A stretch of 64,000 nt of DNA from Candidatus Cloacimonadota bacterium. Lineage in GTDB: Bacteria; Cloacimonadota; Cloacimonadia; JGIOTU-2. The stretch covers positions 22,448-86,447 of the forward strand of contig JAFGDR010000025.1 of NCBI GenBank assembly GCA_016932035.1, written 5' to 3'. The translations under genes were made by a program, and so were the position numbers. The number at the start of each line of letters is the position of its first letter. Position 1 is the stretch's first letter. The notes beneath the pieces were generated by a model. That model saw only the letters and a list, made by a program, of their open reading frames with translations. It had not been told where the DNA came from and searched no databases. Shown here piece after piece: positions 51,447-60,484 of this stretch.

Positions 51447-53207
51447 TTATGAGTTTCTTAACGTCAATGTAAAAACAATTCCCTTTGGTTTATTGTCCAT
51501 AACTGTAATACTCCCACCCCACTGTTTCAAATATTCTCGAACAATATAAAGACCAACACCGGTATTACCTTTATCACCATATATGAAACCCTCATTAAAT
51601 ATCTTGTCTTTCACTTCATCGGGTATACCTTTACCTTGATCAGCAATCTTAATAGTACTCATGCTTTTTTCAGAAGCTATTGAGATATCGATTTTGGACG
51701 TCTCACCATGCATATCAGCATTGTTAATAATATTATCGATAACAGAGTCAATCGCATCATCTGCCAGTATGTTACCATGACCGACAACTGTGAATTCTAT
51801 CTCCGGATAGTGCTTGATTATCCTGTTTATAATTTCATTAAAATCGATAAGTTTTAGATCTTCAGAAGTTACTTCGTCTTCTCGAACTCTTAATTTATTG
51901 ATTAATGCAATACTTTTTTTAACTTTAGCTGTTGCCTCGACAAATAGATTTTCATCGTGGTCAGTTCTATACAGCTTCAAGGCAGCATCGATAACGGAAA
52001 GATTATTAATGAGATCATGCCTGAGTATTTTATTAACAAGCTTTAACTGGTTTTCACGGTTTTCGAGTTTTCGGTTTTTGATATTGACCATTTCATTTGC
52101 AGTTGCAAGTTCTACATTCTTCAAGCGATATATTTCAGCTTCTTTTTCCTTTTGATCGGTCTCGTATTTGGTTCGCATTTCTGCGATCTGTTTTGATTTT
52201 TTCTCACTGAATATTTCCTCTTTAAGCACAGAATATTCTCTTTGATAATGTAGTGCTTGTTCATAATCTTTTTGGTTCTCAAAAAGATCAGACAGGTAAT
52301 TGAGACTATTCATTTCCAATTCTTTCGCTTTTATCTCACGAGCCATATCAAGGGATTTTTTGAGTTGCTTTTCCGCTTCGGTGAATTTTCCGAGTTTTTC
52401 CAAGACAATTCCAAGGCTTGTTAGAGAAGTTATCTGACCATACGATTCATTAATATCAGTGAAAATTTTGCTAGCTTTCTGGCAATATTCGAGTGCCGTA
52501 TCATATTGTTCCTGACTTAATAATATATTAGCTATATTGTGAAAAGAGATAGCTATTGATCGCTGGTCACCCAGTTTTTCTTTTATTGCCAATGCTTTTT
52601 GATGATATTCCAGAGCGAGCTCTGATTTGTTTTGTCTTTCATATACAACTCCAATATTAGATAAAGAAATTGCGATATTTCTCTCGTCACCTATATCTTC
52701 TTTTATTTTTAAAGATTTCTGGTGATAGTGTAACGCTTCATCATACATTCCCTGCTTCTCATAAATAATTCCGATATTGTTATATGTTGCTGCCGTATAA
52801 TGCTTTTCGTCAGCTTGTTCCCAAAGTTTTAGCGCTTTCAGGTAATACCTGAGAGCTTTTTCAAAATCTCCTTGCTTCTCATAAATGCCACCAATATTAT
52901 TCTTTACACCTGCAACTTTATGATCTAAATCTAATTGTTTGAAAGCTGAAAGGGCTTTATGATAATACTGCAATGCCTTTTTATAGTCACCCCTTATATG
53001 GAATGAAATGCCAATGTTATTGTAACTTCGGGCAATCTGCTCGGATGCATTTAATTCAACACCAAGAGAAAGAGCTTCCATTGCATATTTCTCAGTCTTT
53101 TCTGGGTCATGATTATAAAATGAGAATGCTAGATCGTTCAAATATCTTACTTTCTCTTCACCTGAGGAATTGCGAACTTTTTCTTCGAGTTCTTTGATCT
53201 TATCCAC
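51447..53207 (-). CDS. TPR-containing cytoplasmic sensor histidine kinase
   Basis: This 586-residue protein has about seven to eight tetratricopeptide repeats (about 20-330) of the KALRYYLKALKLWEQ type, a coiled-coil (about 330-400), and a histidine kinase core. The phospho-acceptor is in RHDLINNL (about 400-407); the ATP domain (about 460-585) has NIINNADMHG (N box), DQGKGIP and GNTGVGLYIVREYLKQWGG. There is no signal peptide or membrane helix. The start codon is GTG at 53207 with AAAGGA 7 nt before it. No response regulator is adjacent. A TTGACT box lies upstream on the minus strand. Confidence 0.9.
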   Translation of the reverse strand: MDKIKELEEKVRNSSGEEKVRYLNDLAFSFYNHDPEKTEKYAMEALSLGVELNASEQIARSYNNIGISFHIRGDYKKALQYYHKALSAFKQLDLDHKVAGVKNNIGGIYEKQGDFEKALRYYLKALKLWEQADEKHYTAATYNNIGIIYEKQGMYDEALHYHQKSLKIKEDIGDERNIAISLSNIGVVYERQNKSELALEYHQKALAIKEKLGDQRSIAISFHNIANILLSQEQYDTALEYCQKASKIFTDINESYGQITSLTSLGIVLEKLGKFTEAEKQLKKSLDMAREIKAKELEMNSLNYLSDLFENQKDYEQALHYQREYSVLKEEIFSEKKSKQIAEMRTKYETDQKEKEAEIYRLKNVELATANEMVNIKNRKLENRENQLKLVNKILRHDLINNLSVIDAALKLYRTDHDENLFVEATAKVKKSIALINKLRVREDEVTSEDLKLIDFNEIINRIIKHYPEIEFTVVGHGNILADDAIDSVIDNIINNADMHGETSKIDISIASEKSMSTIKIADQGKGIPDEVKDKIFNEGFIYGDKGNTGVGLYIVREYLKQWGGSITVMDNKPKGIVFTLTLRNS

Positions 53208-53383
53208 TAGAAATTCCTTTCATAAGTTAGAATAATGGATTTATAATACAATTTTTTCAACACATCAATTCGACTTTGTTGGAGTCAAGAAAAGTAAGTA
53301 TAATCATAAATTGTGGATTTGATATATTCTCAATTCTTCAATAATATTGACAGCAAACTGTGGCTTTTAATCACTGATAATCT

Positions 53384-54142
53384 ATGAAAAATATTCTATT
53401 AACAAATGATGACGGCGTATTTGCAGAAGGAATTGGTGAACTCGCGAAAGTATTACGCAGAAAATACCATGTAACGATTGTAGCCCCAGACAGAGAACGA
53501 AGTGCTGCTTCACATTCTCTAACGATTCACCATCCTTTACGCATTTTTAAGATCAAAGAGGATAAATATGCAGTTGACGGTACGCCAACCGATTGCGTTA
53601 TCCTTGCGACACATAAGATCATAAAAGATAAAATCGATCTTGTGATATCGGGAATTAACAATGGTCCAAATATGGGTGAAGACATACTTTATTCCGGCAC
53701 TGTTGCTGCAGCAATAGAGGCAATGAATCTCGGACTTCCTGCGCTTGCAGTTTCTATGGGCTTTCGAGACAAAGGTGATTTTAAAGATGGTGCCGAGATT
53801 CTGCTTCACATGCTGGAAAATGACCTGACCTCAATCATGTCTGATAATTCGATTCTCAACATAAACCTTCCACCAGTTCCTTTGAAAGAAGTGAATAGTT
53901 TTAAAGTTACTAGACTGGGACACCGTGTGTACAGTGATTTTATTAAAGAGCGTCATGATCCCCGAGGACGTCCCTATTATTGGATCGGAGGGCAGACACC
54001 TGATTGGACAGGTGGAGTGGAAACTGATTTTCATGCAGTTCAGCAAAACAGCGTTTCGATTACACCTATCACGATTGATATGACCAAGTATTCTTCCTTT
54101 CCACAGATCAAAGAGTGGATAGAAAAGAACCTGCTCATATAA
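53384..54142 (+). CDS. surE: 5'-nucleotidase SurE
   Basis: SurE removes phosphate from nucleoside monophosphates and helps survival in stationary phase. The 252-residue protein carries the metal and phosphate residues in ILLTNDDGVFAEGI (Asp8, Asp9), VAPDRERSAASHSLT, and SGINNGPNMGEDILYSGTVAAA. Length is normal. There is no visible Shine-Dalgarno sequence; a TTGACA box lies at 53347-53352, 37 nt before the ATG, a spacing that suggests a leaderless transcript. It is followed by pcm after 15 nt, a common surE-pcm pairing. Confidence 0.95.
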   Translation: MKNILLTNDDGVFAEGIGELAKVLRRKYHVTIVAPDRERSAASHSLTIHHPLRIFKIKEDKYAVDGTPTDCVILATHKIIKDKIDLVISGINNGPNMGEDILYSGTVAAAIEAMNLGLPALAVSMGFRDKGDFKDGAEILLHMLENDLTSIMSDNSILNINLPPVPLKEVNSFKVTRLGHRVYSDFIKERHDPRGRPYYWIGGQTPDWTGGVETDFHAVQQNSVSITPITIDMTKYSSFPQIKEWIEKNLLI

Positions 54143-54157
54143 TAATAATTTAAATAG

Positions 54158-54811
54158 ATGGATTACGAAGCACAACGAATCAGCATGGTTGAGCACCAGA
54201 TAAAAGCTCGGGGTATTACTGACAGTCGGCTTCTGGAAGCATTCAGAAAAGTAGAGCGTCACCTATTCATACCTTCTGGTTCGCATCATTATTCCTACAG
54301 TGACGGTCCAATGTGCATCGGTGAAGGACAGACCATTTCGCAGCCATACATGGTTGCACTCATGCTTAATTGCATGAAACTCTCAGAAGAGGATATTGTG
54401 CTGGAAATCGGCACAGGATCCGGCTATCAAACTGCCCTACTTGCCGAGGTCGCCGAAAAAGTGTATTCAATCGAAAGAATTCCATCTCTTGCAGAAAAAG
54501 CACACGTATTACTAAAAAAACTGGGATACACGAATATCAGTATTCAACAGGGAGACGGCACAAAAGGATGGATACCGGAGTCTGACGAGGAGAAAGAAAT
54601 TTTGTTTGACTCGATCGTTGTTTCTGCGGCAGCTCCAAATGTACCCGATGCCCTCGTTTCACAACTCAAAGAGGGAGGTCGGTTGGTCATTCCTGTGGGA
54701 AGCAGATTTATTCAGGATTTGGTATGTATTCACAAAGAAAAAGGGAAAATAAAGAAAGAGGGTTTTGGCGGATGTCAGTTTGTACCTTTGATCGGAGAGC
54801 AGGGATGGTAA
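54158..54811 (+). CDS. pcm: Protein-L-isoaspartate O-methyltransferase
   Basis: Pcm repairs isoaspartyl residues in aged proteins with S-adenosylmethionine. The 217-residue protein has MVEHQIKARGITD, GEGQTISQPYMVALM (isoaspartate site), VLEIGTGSGYQTALLA (SAM motif I) and a final GG-rich VPVGS-type strand (LVIPVGS). The last codons hold the start of the next gene at 54805, overlapping by 7 nt. Confidence 0.95.
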   Translation: MDYEAQRISMVEHQIKARGITDSRLLEAFRKVERHLFIPSGSHHYSYSDGPMCIGEGQTISQPYMVALMLNCMKLSEEDIVLEIGTGSGYQTALLAEVAEKVYSIERIPSLAEKAHVLLKKLGYTNISIQQGDGTKGWIPESDEEKEILFDSIVVSAAAPNVPDALVSQLKEGGRLVIPVGSRFIQDLVCIHKEKGKIKKEGFGGCQFVPLIGEQGW

Positions 54812-55491
54812 AAATAAAGTTTATTATCTTAGTGATGATCGTGCTTATAAGTATACCTGTGGCACTTGGTTGCGATGAACCACCTGAGGAACCGGTGAAG
54901 CAGCAGAAGTTTTCACAGTATTTCAAAGACAAGAATCTATCCGACGAAGTTATCGTTATGTCTATGGCAATGCTGCCGATCTTTGAACTCCGTGGTGCAA
55001 TACCATGGGCGATACATCATTATAAAATGCCTTGGTGGAAGGCATATCTTCTTGGTGTTGCAGGAAATTTTATTCCCATTCCGATCATTTTACTTATCCT
55101 GAAATTCGGGCTCGATCTACTTCAAAAGGTGCCTCTATTCAAGAAATTTTTCGGATGGCTTTTTGCACGTACACGTAGAAAGGGTGCTGTCATTAAAAAA
55201 TATGAATCTCTTGGATTGATACTTTTTGTTATGATCCCTTTGCCTATAACCGGTGCATGGACAGGTAGCATTGCAGCATACGTTTTCGGCATAAAGTTCT
55301 TACCTGCAATAATTTGCATACTTGTCGGCATCTGCCTTGCGGGGGTCATCGTGACAACACTCAGCATGTTTGGAATATGGGGTGCACTGATTGCAAGTAT
55401 AGCTTTATTGACATTATTTATCCTATGGCTCATAAAATTCATCAAAGCATTAAAAGCCGCCAGAAACAATGAAAAGGGGGCATCTAAATGA
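54805..55491 (+). CDS. Small multidrug export-type membrane protein (COG2426)
   Basis: This 228-residue membrane protein has about six hydrophobic segments and the family core AMLPIFELRGAIPWA...MPWWKAYLLGVAGNFIPIPIILLIL and MIPLPITGAWTGSIAAYVFG. The group is annotated as putative small multidrug export, but its transport activity has not been established. The N-terminus carries a hydrophobic segment and a cysteine (ALGC). I take the ATG at 54805, which overlaps the pcm stop region and has GGAGAG upstream, rather than a start 81 nt earlier inside pcm. Confidence 0.85.
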   Translation: MVKIKFIILVMIVLISIPVALGCDEPPEEPVKQQKFSQYFKDKNLSDEVIVMSMAMLPIFELRGAIPWAIHHYKMPWWKAYLLGVAGNFIPIPIILLILKFGLDLLQKVPLFKKFFGWLFARTRRKGAVIKKYESLGLILFVMIPLPITGAWTGSIAAYVFGIKFLPAIICILVGICLAGVIVTTLSMFGIWGALIASIALLTLFILWLIKFIKALKAARNNEKGASK

Positions 55492-56072
55492 AGTTCAAAG
55501 AATTCTTCACACCGAAGACAGACAAGGTTGAAGAGGAAAAAGATCTGATACGCTTCCTCTCAGAAGTTGAATTGTTTGAAAACCTTACACGAAACGAGAG
55601 AAGGAATCTTTCACAGCATTTGTATGAACGCCATTACAAGTCAGACGAGATTGTATTTAAAAAAGGGTATCCCAACGTCGTCATGTATATTGTAAAAGAG
55701 GGAGAACTTCAAACCTTTCTCGATTCAACAGAAGGTGAAAATCTTAAAACGATTAAACCGAAAGACTTTTTTGGTGAAGTCGGTCTTTTTCTCGAAGAAG
55801 AGCGAACTGCAACGATCCTTGCATCTAAAGATTCTGTTCTCCTGGGAATTTCGAAACGAGATATGAACAGGTTTATTGATGAGTATCCACGTGCCGGAAG
55901 TAAGATCCTGAGAAAACTCTCTACTGTTCTCTGTACTCATCTTATAAATACGAATATGACTCTTGCGCAGAAACGGGATGAACTCGATGACCTTAAGAAG
56001 CGACTTAAAGATAGTGAATGCCAGCTTCAGGAAATTAAAGACTCACAGGACGACCAGTCCGAAAAGAGTTGA
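55488..56072 (+). CDS. Cyclic-nucleotide-binding-domain protein without DNA-binding domain
   Basis: This 194-residue protein has a Crp-like cNMP-binding fold (about 20-140), with FKKGYPNVVMYIVKEGELQTF, FFGEVGLFLEEERTATILA (the phosphate-binding cassette region) and a C helix. A long, charged coiled-coil tail (about 145-194) replaces the usual helix-turn-helix, so it is not a classical transcription factor. Its ATG overlaps the preceding stop by 4 nt. A role in signalling through protein contact is inferred. Confidence 0.82.
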   Translation: MKFKEFFTPKTDKVEEEKDLIRFLSEVELFENLTRNERRNLSQHLYERHYKSDEIVFKKGYPNVVMYIVKEGELQTFLDSTEGENLKTIKPKDFFGEVGLFLEEERTATILASKDSVLLGISKRDMNRFIDEYPRAGSKILRKLSTVLCTHLINTNMTLAQKRDELDDLKKRLKDSECQLQEIKDSQDDQSEKS

Positions 56073-56075
56073 TTT

Positions 56076-57146
56076 ATGGATAGAATAAAAATCGTTCGCT
56101 GGGTGATCGGATTTCTCACACTCGGTATTGCTGTGATAGGTGTTTTATTCTATAAATCGATCCTGTCATACCTTGTGATATCGGGCATTATTGCCTATCT
56201 TATATCTCCTATCATTAACTATGCTCAAAAATTTCATATTCCGCGAGCACTTTCTATTCTCATCGTGTATGTGATTATAATCGGACTCATCGTGATATTG
56301 ATCAATGTGATCATTCCACAGGTGAAGACACAGGCAGAAGAAGCTGCAAAATTCTTTAAAGAGGTCATAAGAGATCCTGAAGCATTTACACTCCGATCCT
56401 TTGGTCTCGATGGTGTGGCGAACTTTGTCGACCGTCTGCAAACGCGATTCACCTTTATCAATGTTGATGAATATACGAAATTACTCGGTGAGAAGTTCAT
56501 TGGTTTGATCAACGCAATTCCTCAGATCCTTATTAATTCTCTCAGCGGGATCATTAACTTTCTTGCATTCCTGGTTGTGATACCTTTTGTATGTTTCTTC
56601 CTGCTGAAAGATGAACGGCAGCTTTTTAAAACTTTCTTTAGCTGGATACCGAATCGGTATTTTGAATTCTCCATCTATCTGTTTGAGAAAATTGAGGATA
56701 GCTTTGGTAGATATCTCCGTTCCATTCTCCTGGAGACAGTTATCGTTGCACTCCTGTCATATATCGGTCTGTTGATACTTGGAATTCCATATGCTTTAAC
56801 GCTCAGTATCATTATTGGACTGACCAATCCAATCAAATTTTTTGGTCCCTTTATAGGATTTGTACCTGTGATTTTGGTCATACTTTTCAGTCCGGTGCCC
56901 AATGTTATGGTCATATATGCAATACTGATGTCCATAATTGTGCAGCAGATAGACAGCAATGTCCTGTTTCCCTCCCTTGTAGGCAAAGGATTGGGCATGC
57001 ATCCACTCTGGGTTTTACTGACCGTTATTGCTGGAGGTTATGCCTTTGGTGTGGTTGGATTATTATTGGCAGTACCAGTCGTATTTCTCATTAAAACCGT
57101 CATCCAGGTTTCTGCAACAAGTTTAAAACAGTTTGAAATTATTTAA
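56076..57146 (+). CDS. AI-2E-family transporter
   Basis: This 356-residue membrane protein has about seven or eight transmembrane helices in the AI-2E transporter (formerly PerM/YtqA/TqsA) pattern: two N-terminal helices, a large soluble loop (about 75-150), then a bundle with FCFFLLKDERQL, TNPIKFFGPFIGFVP and HPLWVLLTVIAGGYAFGVVGLLLAVP. The transported compound varies within the family. It follows the cNMP-binding gene by 3 nt. Confidence 0.9.
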   Translation: MDRIKIVRWVIGFLTLGIAVIGVLFYKSILSYLVISGIIAYLISPIINYAQKFHIPRALSILIVYVIIIGLIVILINVIIPQVKTQAEEAAKFFKEVIRDPEAFTLRSFGLDGVANFVDRLQTRFTFINVDEYTKLLGEKFIGLINAIPQILINSLSGIINFLAFLVVIPFVCFFLLKDERQLFKTFFSWIPNRYFEFSIYLFEKIEDSFGRYLRSILLETVIVALLSYIGLLILGIPYALTLSIIIGLTNPIKFFGPFIGFVPVILVILFSPVPNVMVIYAILMSIIVQQIDSNVLFPSLVGKGLGMHPLWVLLTVIAGGYAFGVVGLLLAVPVVFLIKTVIQVSATSLKQFEII

Positions 57147-57174
57147 TAACACAAGATAAATAGAAAGGAGAGCT

Positions 57175-57756
57175 ATGGCTCGCTGGCAAACATTAGAAGG
57201 TTCGATATTTCATACAACACAAGAAGGTTCACAGGAACATTTTCTTAAAGATTTCTTTGAAAGCAAAGCGTTCATCCCGAAAACCAAAAGAGAAAAACAA
57301 GAATACGAGGATTTCTCATTTGTAAGCAGTGCAATGGCTCTGCTGATCTACGTCGCCAGATCCGATGGCGAGGTCGATGCGCAAGAAAAAGATATGATCA
57401 TGAAGGAGCTCAAATTTCAGCTCAATCAGCGCCATTTTGAATATGAGACACTTGCAGAAGAGATCGGTCCTGATGAAATGAAGATACTTAATCATCTTTT
57501 TGATCATTTCCAAACTGAGCTTGAAGAAAATGCATGTAATCTTGATCAGATCATACGGATCATTAATATGATCTATAAAAAGAATCCATATAAAAGGATG
57601 TTTCTTGTACGTCTTTGCTATTATGTAGCGTATGCAGATAAAACATTTTCAGAGAAGGAGTTCTCAACAATAAAGAAAATTGCAAAAAAACTCGACGTTT
57701 CAGAAGCTGATACACAAAGAATCGAACAGGAAGTACGCACTGAATTAAAAATATAA
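57175..57756 (+). CDS. TerB-like tellurite resistance domain protein
   Basis: This 193-residue soluble, all-helical protein has a C-terminal TerB-like domain (about 50-190): AMALLIYVARSDGEVDAQEKDMIMKEL and RLCYYVAYADKTFSEKEFSTIKKIAKKLDVSEAD, with acidic loops that in TerB bind metal ions. The N-terminal 50 residues are charged and unassigned. RBS AGGAG precedes the ATG. It closes the surE-pcm block. No tellurite-related genes are next to it, so resistance is not implied. Confidence 0.82.
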   Translation: MARWQTLEGSIFHTTQEGSQEHFLKDFFESKAFIPKTKREKQEYEDFSFVSSAMALLIYVARSDGEVDAQEKDMIMKELKFQLNQRHFEYETLAEEIGPDEMKILNHLFDHFQTELEENACNLDQIIRIINMIYKKNPYKRMFLVRLCYYVAYADKTFSEKEFSTIKKIAKKLDVSEADTQRIEQEVRTELKI

Positions 57757-57787
57757 AAAATCCTCTCATATTCGGTATGTGTGAAAT

Positions 57788-57847
57788 TTGACACAAATTC
57801 ACAATTTCACAGCGTTAGTAACAATTGATTTTACAGGAGGACACTAT
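57788..57847 (+). promoter_or_regulatory. Leader and promoter box of ybaB
   Basis: TTGACA at 57788-57793 and RBS AGGAGG just before the ATG at 57848. The -10 hexamer is not obvious. Confidence 0.4.
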
Positions 57848-58174
57848 ATGTTCCAAGGTGGTAAAGGTCTTCAGGACTTACTCAAACAAGCCCAGAAGAT
57901 GCAAAAGAAAATGATGGAGAGCCAGGAAGCTCTTGCACAGAAAACAGTTGAAGCATCTGCCGGCGGCGGCATGGTAAATGTCGTTATGAACGGTAATCAG
58001 GAGCTGCTTTCAATAAAGATAGAAAAAGAAGTCGTTGATCCCGAAGACGTAGAAATGCTTGAGGATCTTATCGTTGCTGCAGTTGAAGAAGCCAGGCAGA
58101 AAGTAAAAGAAATGGTCGAAAGCGAAATGTCTGGTTTAACCGGTGGACTTAAAATTCCCGGACTGAATGCATAA
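57848..58174 (+). CDS. ybaB: YbaB/EbfC nucleoid-associated protein
   Basis: The 108-residue protein is the usual YbaB/EbfC dimeric DNA-binding protein, with MFQGGKGLQDLLKQAQKMQKKM at the start, the conserved NVVMNGNQELLSIKI strand, and VDPEDVEMLEDLIVAAVEEA. I use the ATG at 57848, with AGGAGG upstream, instead of an in-frame ATG at 57788 that falls on the TTGACA box. It precedes recR by a TAATG overlap; ybaB-recR is one of the most conserved pairs in bacteria. Confidence 0.95.
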   Translation: MFQGGKGLQDLLKQAQKMQKKMMESQEALAQKTVEASAGGGMVNVVMNGNQELLSIKIEKEVVDPEDVEMLEDLIVAAVEEARQKVKEMVESEMSGLTGGLKIPGLNA

Positions 58175-58767
58175 TGTTTGAAGGAAAATTAGAAGAGCTC
58201 AAGAACGGATTCAAGCAACTGCCCGGAATCGGTGAAAAGACAGCAGAACGTCTTGCTTTTTACCTCATCAGCCAGGATAAGCAAATTGGACTCAATCTTG
58301 CAGAACTGATTCATGATTCGGTCACTTCGATCCAAAAGTGCGAGCAATGCAATATGCTCTCAGAGAAAAGTCCATGCCAGTTCTGCTCAGATGATGAGCG
58401 TGATGTAGCATCACTCTGTGTGGTCGAGAAATCCCAGGATGTCTATCTGATTGAAGAAACGGGAGTTTATAACGGAAAATATTTCGTGCTTGGAAATCTC
58501 ATCTCCCCTCTGGACGGCATTGGCCCGGCTCATATTAATTTTCCTAAATTACAAGAAACCATAGAAAAAAACAGTATTAAAGAGATAATTCTTGCGTTAA
58601 ATCCAAGCAGCGCTGGTGAGACAACCATGTCTTTTCTGACATCTAAGCTACAAGGTCCACAAATAAAGATCACCCGTCTTGCAACAGGTTTACCTGTGGG
58701 CGGCGATATTGAATATACCAGCTCAAAGACACTTGCCAGTGCAATGACGCATAGAAACGAATTATAA
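58174..58767 (+). CDS. recR: Recombination mediator protein RecR
   Basis: RecR works with RecF/RecO to load RecA at gaps. The 197-residue protein has an HhH motif (LKNGFKQLPGIGEKTAERLAFYLI), a zinc finger with C-x2-C (about 57-60) and C-x2-C (69-72), and a Toprim domain with VVEKSQDVYLIEETGVYNGKYFVLGN and ILALNPSSAGETT. Length is normal. It is coupled to ybaB. Confidence 0.96.
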   Translation: MFEGKLEELKNGFKQLPGIGEKTAERLAFYLISQDKQIGLNLAELIHDSVTSIQKCEQCNMLSEKSPCQFCSDDERDVASLCVVEKSQDVYLIEETGVYNGKYFVLGNLISPLDGIGPAHINFPKLQETIEKNSIKEIILALNPSSAGETTMSFLTSKLQGPQIKITRLATGLPVGGDIEYTSSKTLASAMTHRNEL

Positions 58768-58780
58768 GATTGGAGTAAGT

Positions 58781-59338
58781 ATGGCATCAACAGCAGATTT
58801 TCGCAACGGTATGGTCATCGTGTTTAAAGATGCGTTATATGAAATTGTAGAATTTCAACATGTAAAACCCGGAAAGGGAGGTGCCTTTGTACGAACTAAG
58901 TTGAAAAATGTACGAACTGGTCAGGTTATCGATAATACATTCCGCTCAGGAGAGAAGGTTGATGAAGTGCGTATCGAAAAGAAGAAAATGGAATACCTGT
59001 ATAACGACGGCATGCATTATGTAGTCATGGATCCGGACACGTACGCTCAGATCGAGATCAACGAAGAACTCATCGGAGATAACAAACTGCTTCTCAAGGA
59101 AAATACGGAAATAGCACTCTTCCAAACAGATGATGAGATCATCTATATAGAACTTCCCACAACAGTAAATCTTGAAGTAACCGAATGCGAACCGGGTATT
59201 AAGGGAAATACGGTCACGAATGTAACTAAAAGCGCAACACTTGAAACCGGTCTTGAAGTTCAGGTTCCCATGTTCATCAACAAAGGGGATATACTGAAGA
59301 TTGATACGCGGACAGGACAGTACCTCGAAAGAGTATAA
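58781..59338 (+). CDS. efp: Elongation factor P
   Basis: EF-P relieves ribosome stalling at polyproline stretches. The 185-residue protein has three OB-like domains. The tip of domain I reads VKPGKGGAFVRTKLKN, with Lys32 as the residue that other bacteria modify. Domain III carries CEPGIKGNTVTNVTKSATLETG and VPMFINKGD. The lysine side chain would be modified only if EpmA/EpmB-like or other enzymes exist; a KamA-family gene is in the window at 26381, but no EpmA is visible. Confidence 0.96.
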   Translation: MASTADFRNGMVIVFKDALYEIVEFQHVKPGKGGAFVRTKLKNVRTGQVIDNTFRSGEKVDEVRIEKKKMEYLYNDGMHYVVMDPDTYAQIEINEELIGDNKLLLKENTEIALFQTDDEIIYIELPTTVNLEVTECEPGIKGNTVTNVTKSATLETGLEVQVPMFINKGDILKIDTRTGQYLERV

Positions 59339-59345
59339 AACACTT

Positions 59346-59864
59346 GTGCAGTACACAAAAAAACCACGATACTGCCTGTCATGTGGTAGGGAATTGACAG
59401 AGAAGATAGACGAGAACAATCGAATTCGTCTGACATGCCCGTTCTGCGAATGGACCTACTATGCCAATCCCATTCCTGCTTCTGCCTGTGTCGTACTCAA
59501 TGATATGAATGAGCTCCTGATCGTAAAAAGAAAAAATGAACCAGAACCCGGAGCGTGGGCGTTGCCAAGCGGATATATCGAGATCGACGAGACAGCTAAA
59601 GAATGTGCAGTTCATGAACTCAAAGAGGAGACTGGATTATCAGGAGATGCTGTGGAATTCCTGGGTTACTTTTTTGAGATTTCATCGATCTATCAGCGAG
59701 TGATAACATTTGGTTTTTTGATGAATATTACAGGTGGTTCACTCACTCCAGGTGATGATGCTCTGGATGCACGGTTCTGTTCAATAGATGAGCTTCCAGA
59801 AATTCCTTTTTCATCACATAATAAATTGATCGCATTGATTAAGAAAAAAATTACAGAACAATGA
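59346..59864 (+). CDS. Zinc-ribbon NUDIX hydrolase
   Basis: The 172-residue protein begins with a zinc ribbon (CLSCG...CPFC) and continues with a NUDIX domain whose box is GYIEIDETAKECAVHELKEETGL, the standard G-x5-E-x7-R-E-x2-E-E-x-G pattern with the Arg position replaced by His. NUDIX enzymes cleave nucleoside diphosphates linked to X; the substrate is unknown. No ATG is suitable; I chose the GTG at 59346, 8 nt after the efp stop codon, because upstream codons lie inside efp. The end overlaps rdgB by 4 nt. Confidence 0.85.
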   Translation: MQYTKKPRYCLSCGRELTEKIDENNRIRLTCPFCEWTYYANPIPASACVVLNDMNELLIVKRKNEPEPGAWALPSGYIEIDETAKECAVHELKEETGLSGDAVEFLGYFFEISSIYQRVITFGFLMNITGGSLTPGDDALDARFCSIDELPEIPFSSHNKLIALIKKKITEQ

Positions 59865-60484
59865 AAATCGTCCTTGCAACGCATAACAAAGATAAGATAA
59901 AAGAGATCAAAGCACTGTTATATGATCTTCCAATTGACATTTTAACATATAAGGATTTCGATGTATTTCCTGATGTTGTCGAGAATCAAGATACGCTTGT
60001 AGGAAATGCAGAAAAAAAAGCACGTGAGATCTTTGAGATAACCGGTATTCCGGCAATGGCAGATGATACCGGTCTTTTTGTTGATGCACTGAGCGGAGCC
60101 CCTGGAGTATATAGCTCTCGCTATGCAGGTGAAGATGTAACCTATGCTGATAACAGGCATCTGCTCCTGCAAAACATGAGAGATATCACTCTCGAAAATC
60201 GAGATGCTGAGTTCAAAACAGTAATCGTACTCGTTATGAATAAAAATAATAAATATATCGTCGAGGGAAGCTGTCCAGGTTATATCGGATTTGAGGAAAA
60301 AGGTGATATGGGATTCGGTTATGATCCGATTTTTTATCTTAAAGATTCTGGTAAAACCTTTGCAGAATTATCCATTGATGAGAAAAATATCATCAGTCAT
60401 CGTGGACGTGCATTGAAAAAGATTAAAGAAATTTTGAAAGAGATTGTTCAAAAAATACATGATAATGAGGAAAACTATGGATAA
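59861..60484 (+). CDS. rdgB: XTP/dITP diphosphatase (RdgB/HAM1)
   Basis: The enzyme hydrolyses non-canonical purine triphosphates. The 207-residue protein has LATHNKDKIKEIKALL, VVENQDTLVGNAEKKAREI, MADDTGLFVDALSGAPGVYSSRYAG (active-site Asp) and GDMGFGYDPIFY followed by SHRGRAL. Length matches the family. The C-terminal codons overlap the glnA start by 8 nt. Confidence 0.95.
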   Translation: MKIVLATHNKDKIKEIKALLYDLPIDILTYKDFDVFPDVVENQDTLVGNAEKKAREIFEITGIPAMADDTGLFVDALSGAPGVYSSRYAGEDVTYADNRHLLLQNMRDITLENRDAEFKTVIVLVMNKNNKYIVEGSCPGYIGFEEKGDMGFGYDPIFYLKDSGKTFAELSIDEKNIISHRGRALKKIKEILKEIVQKIHDNEENYG

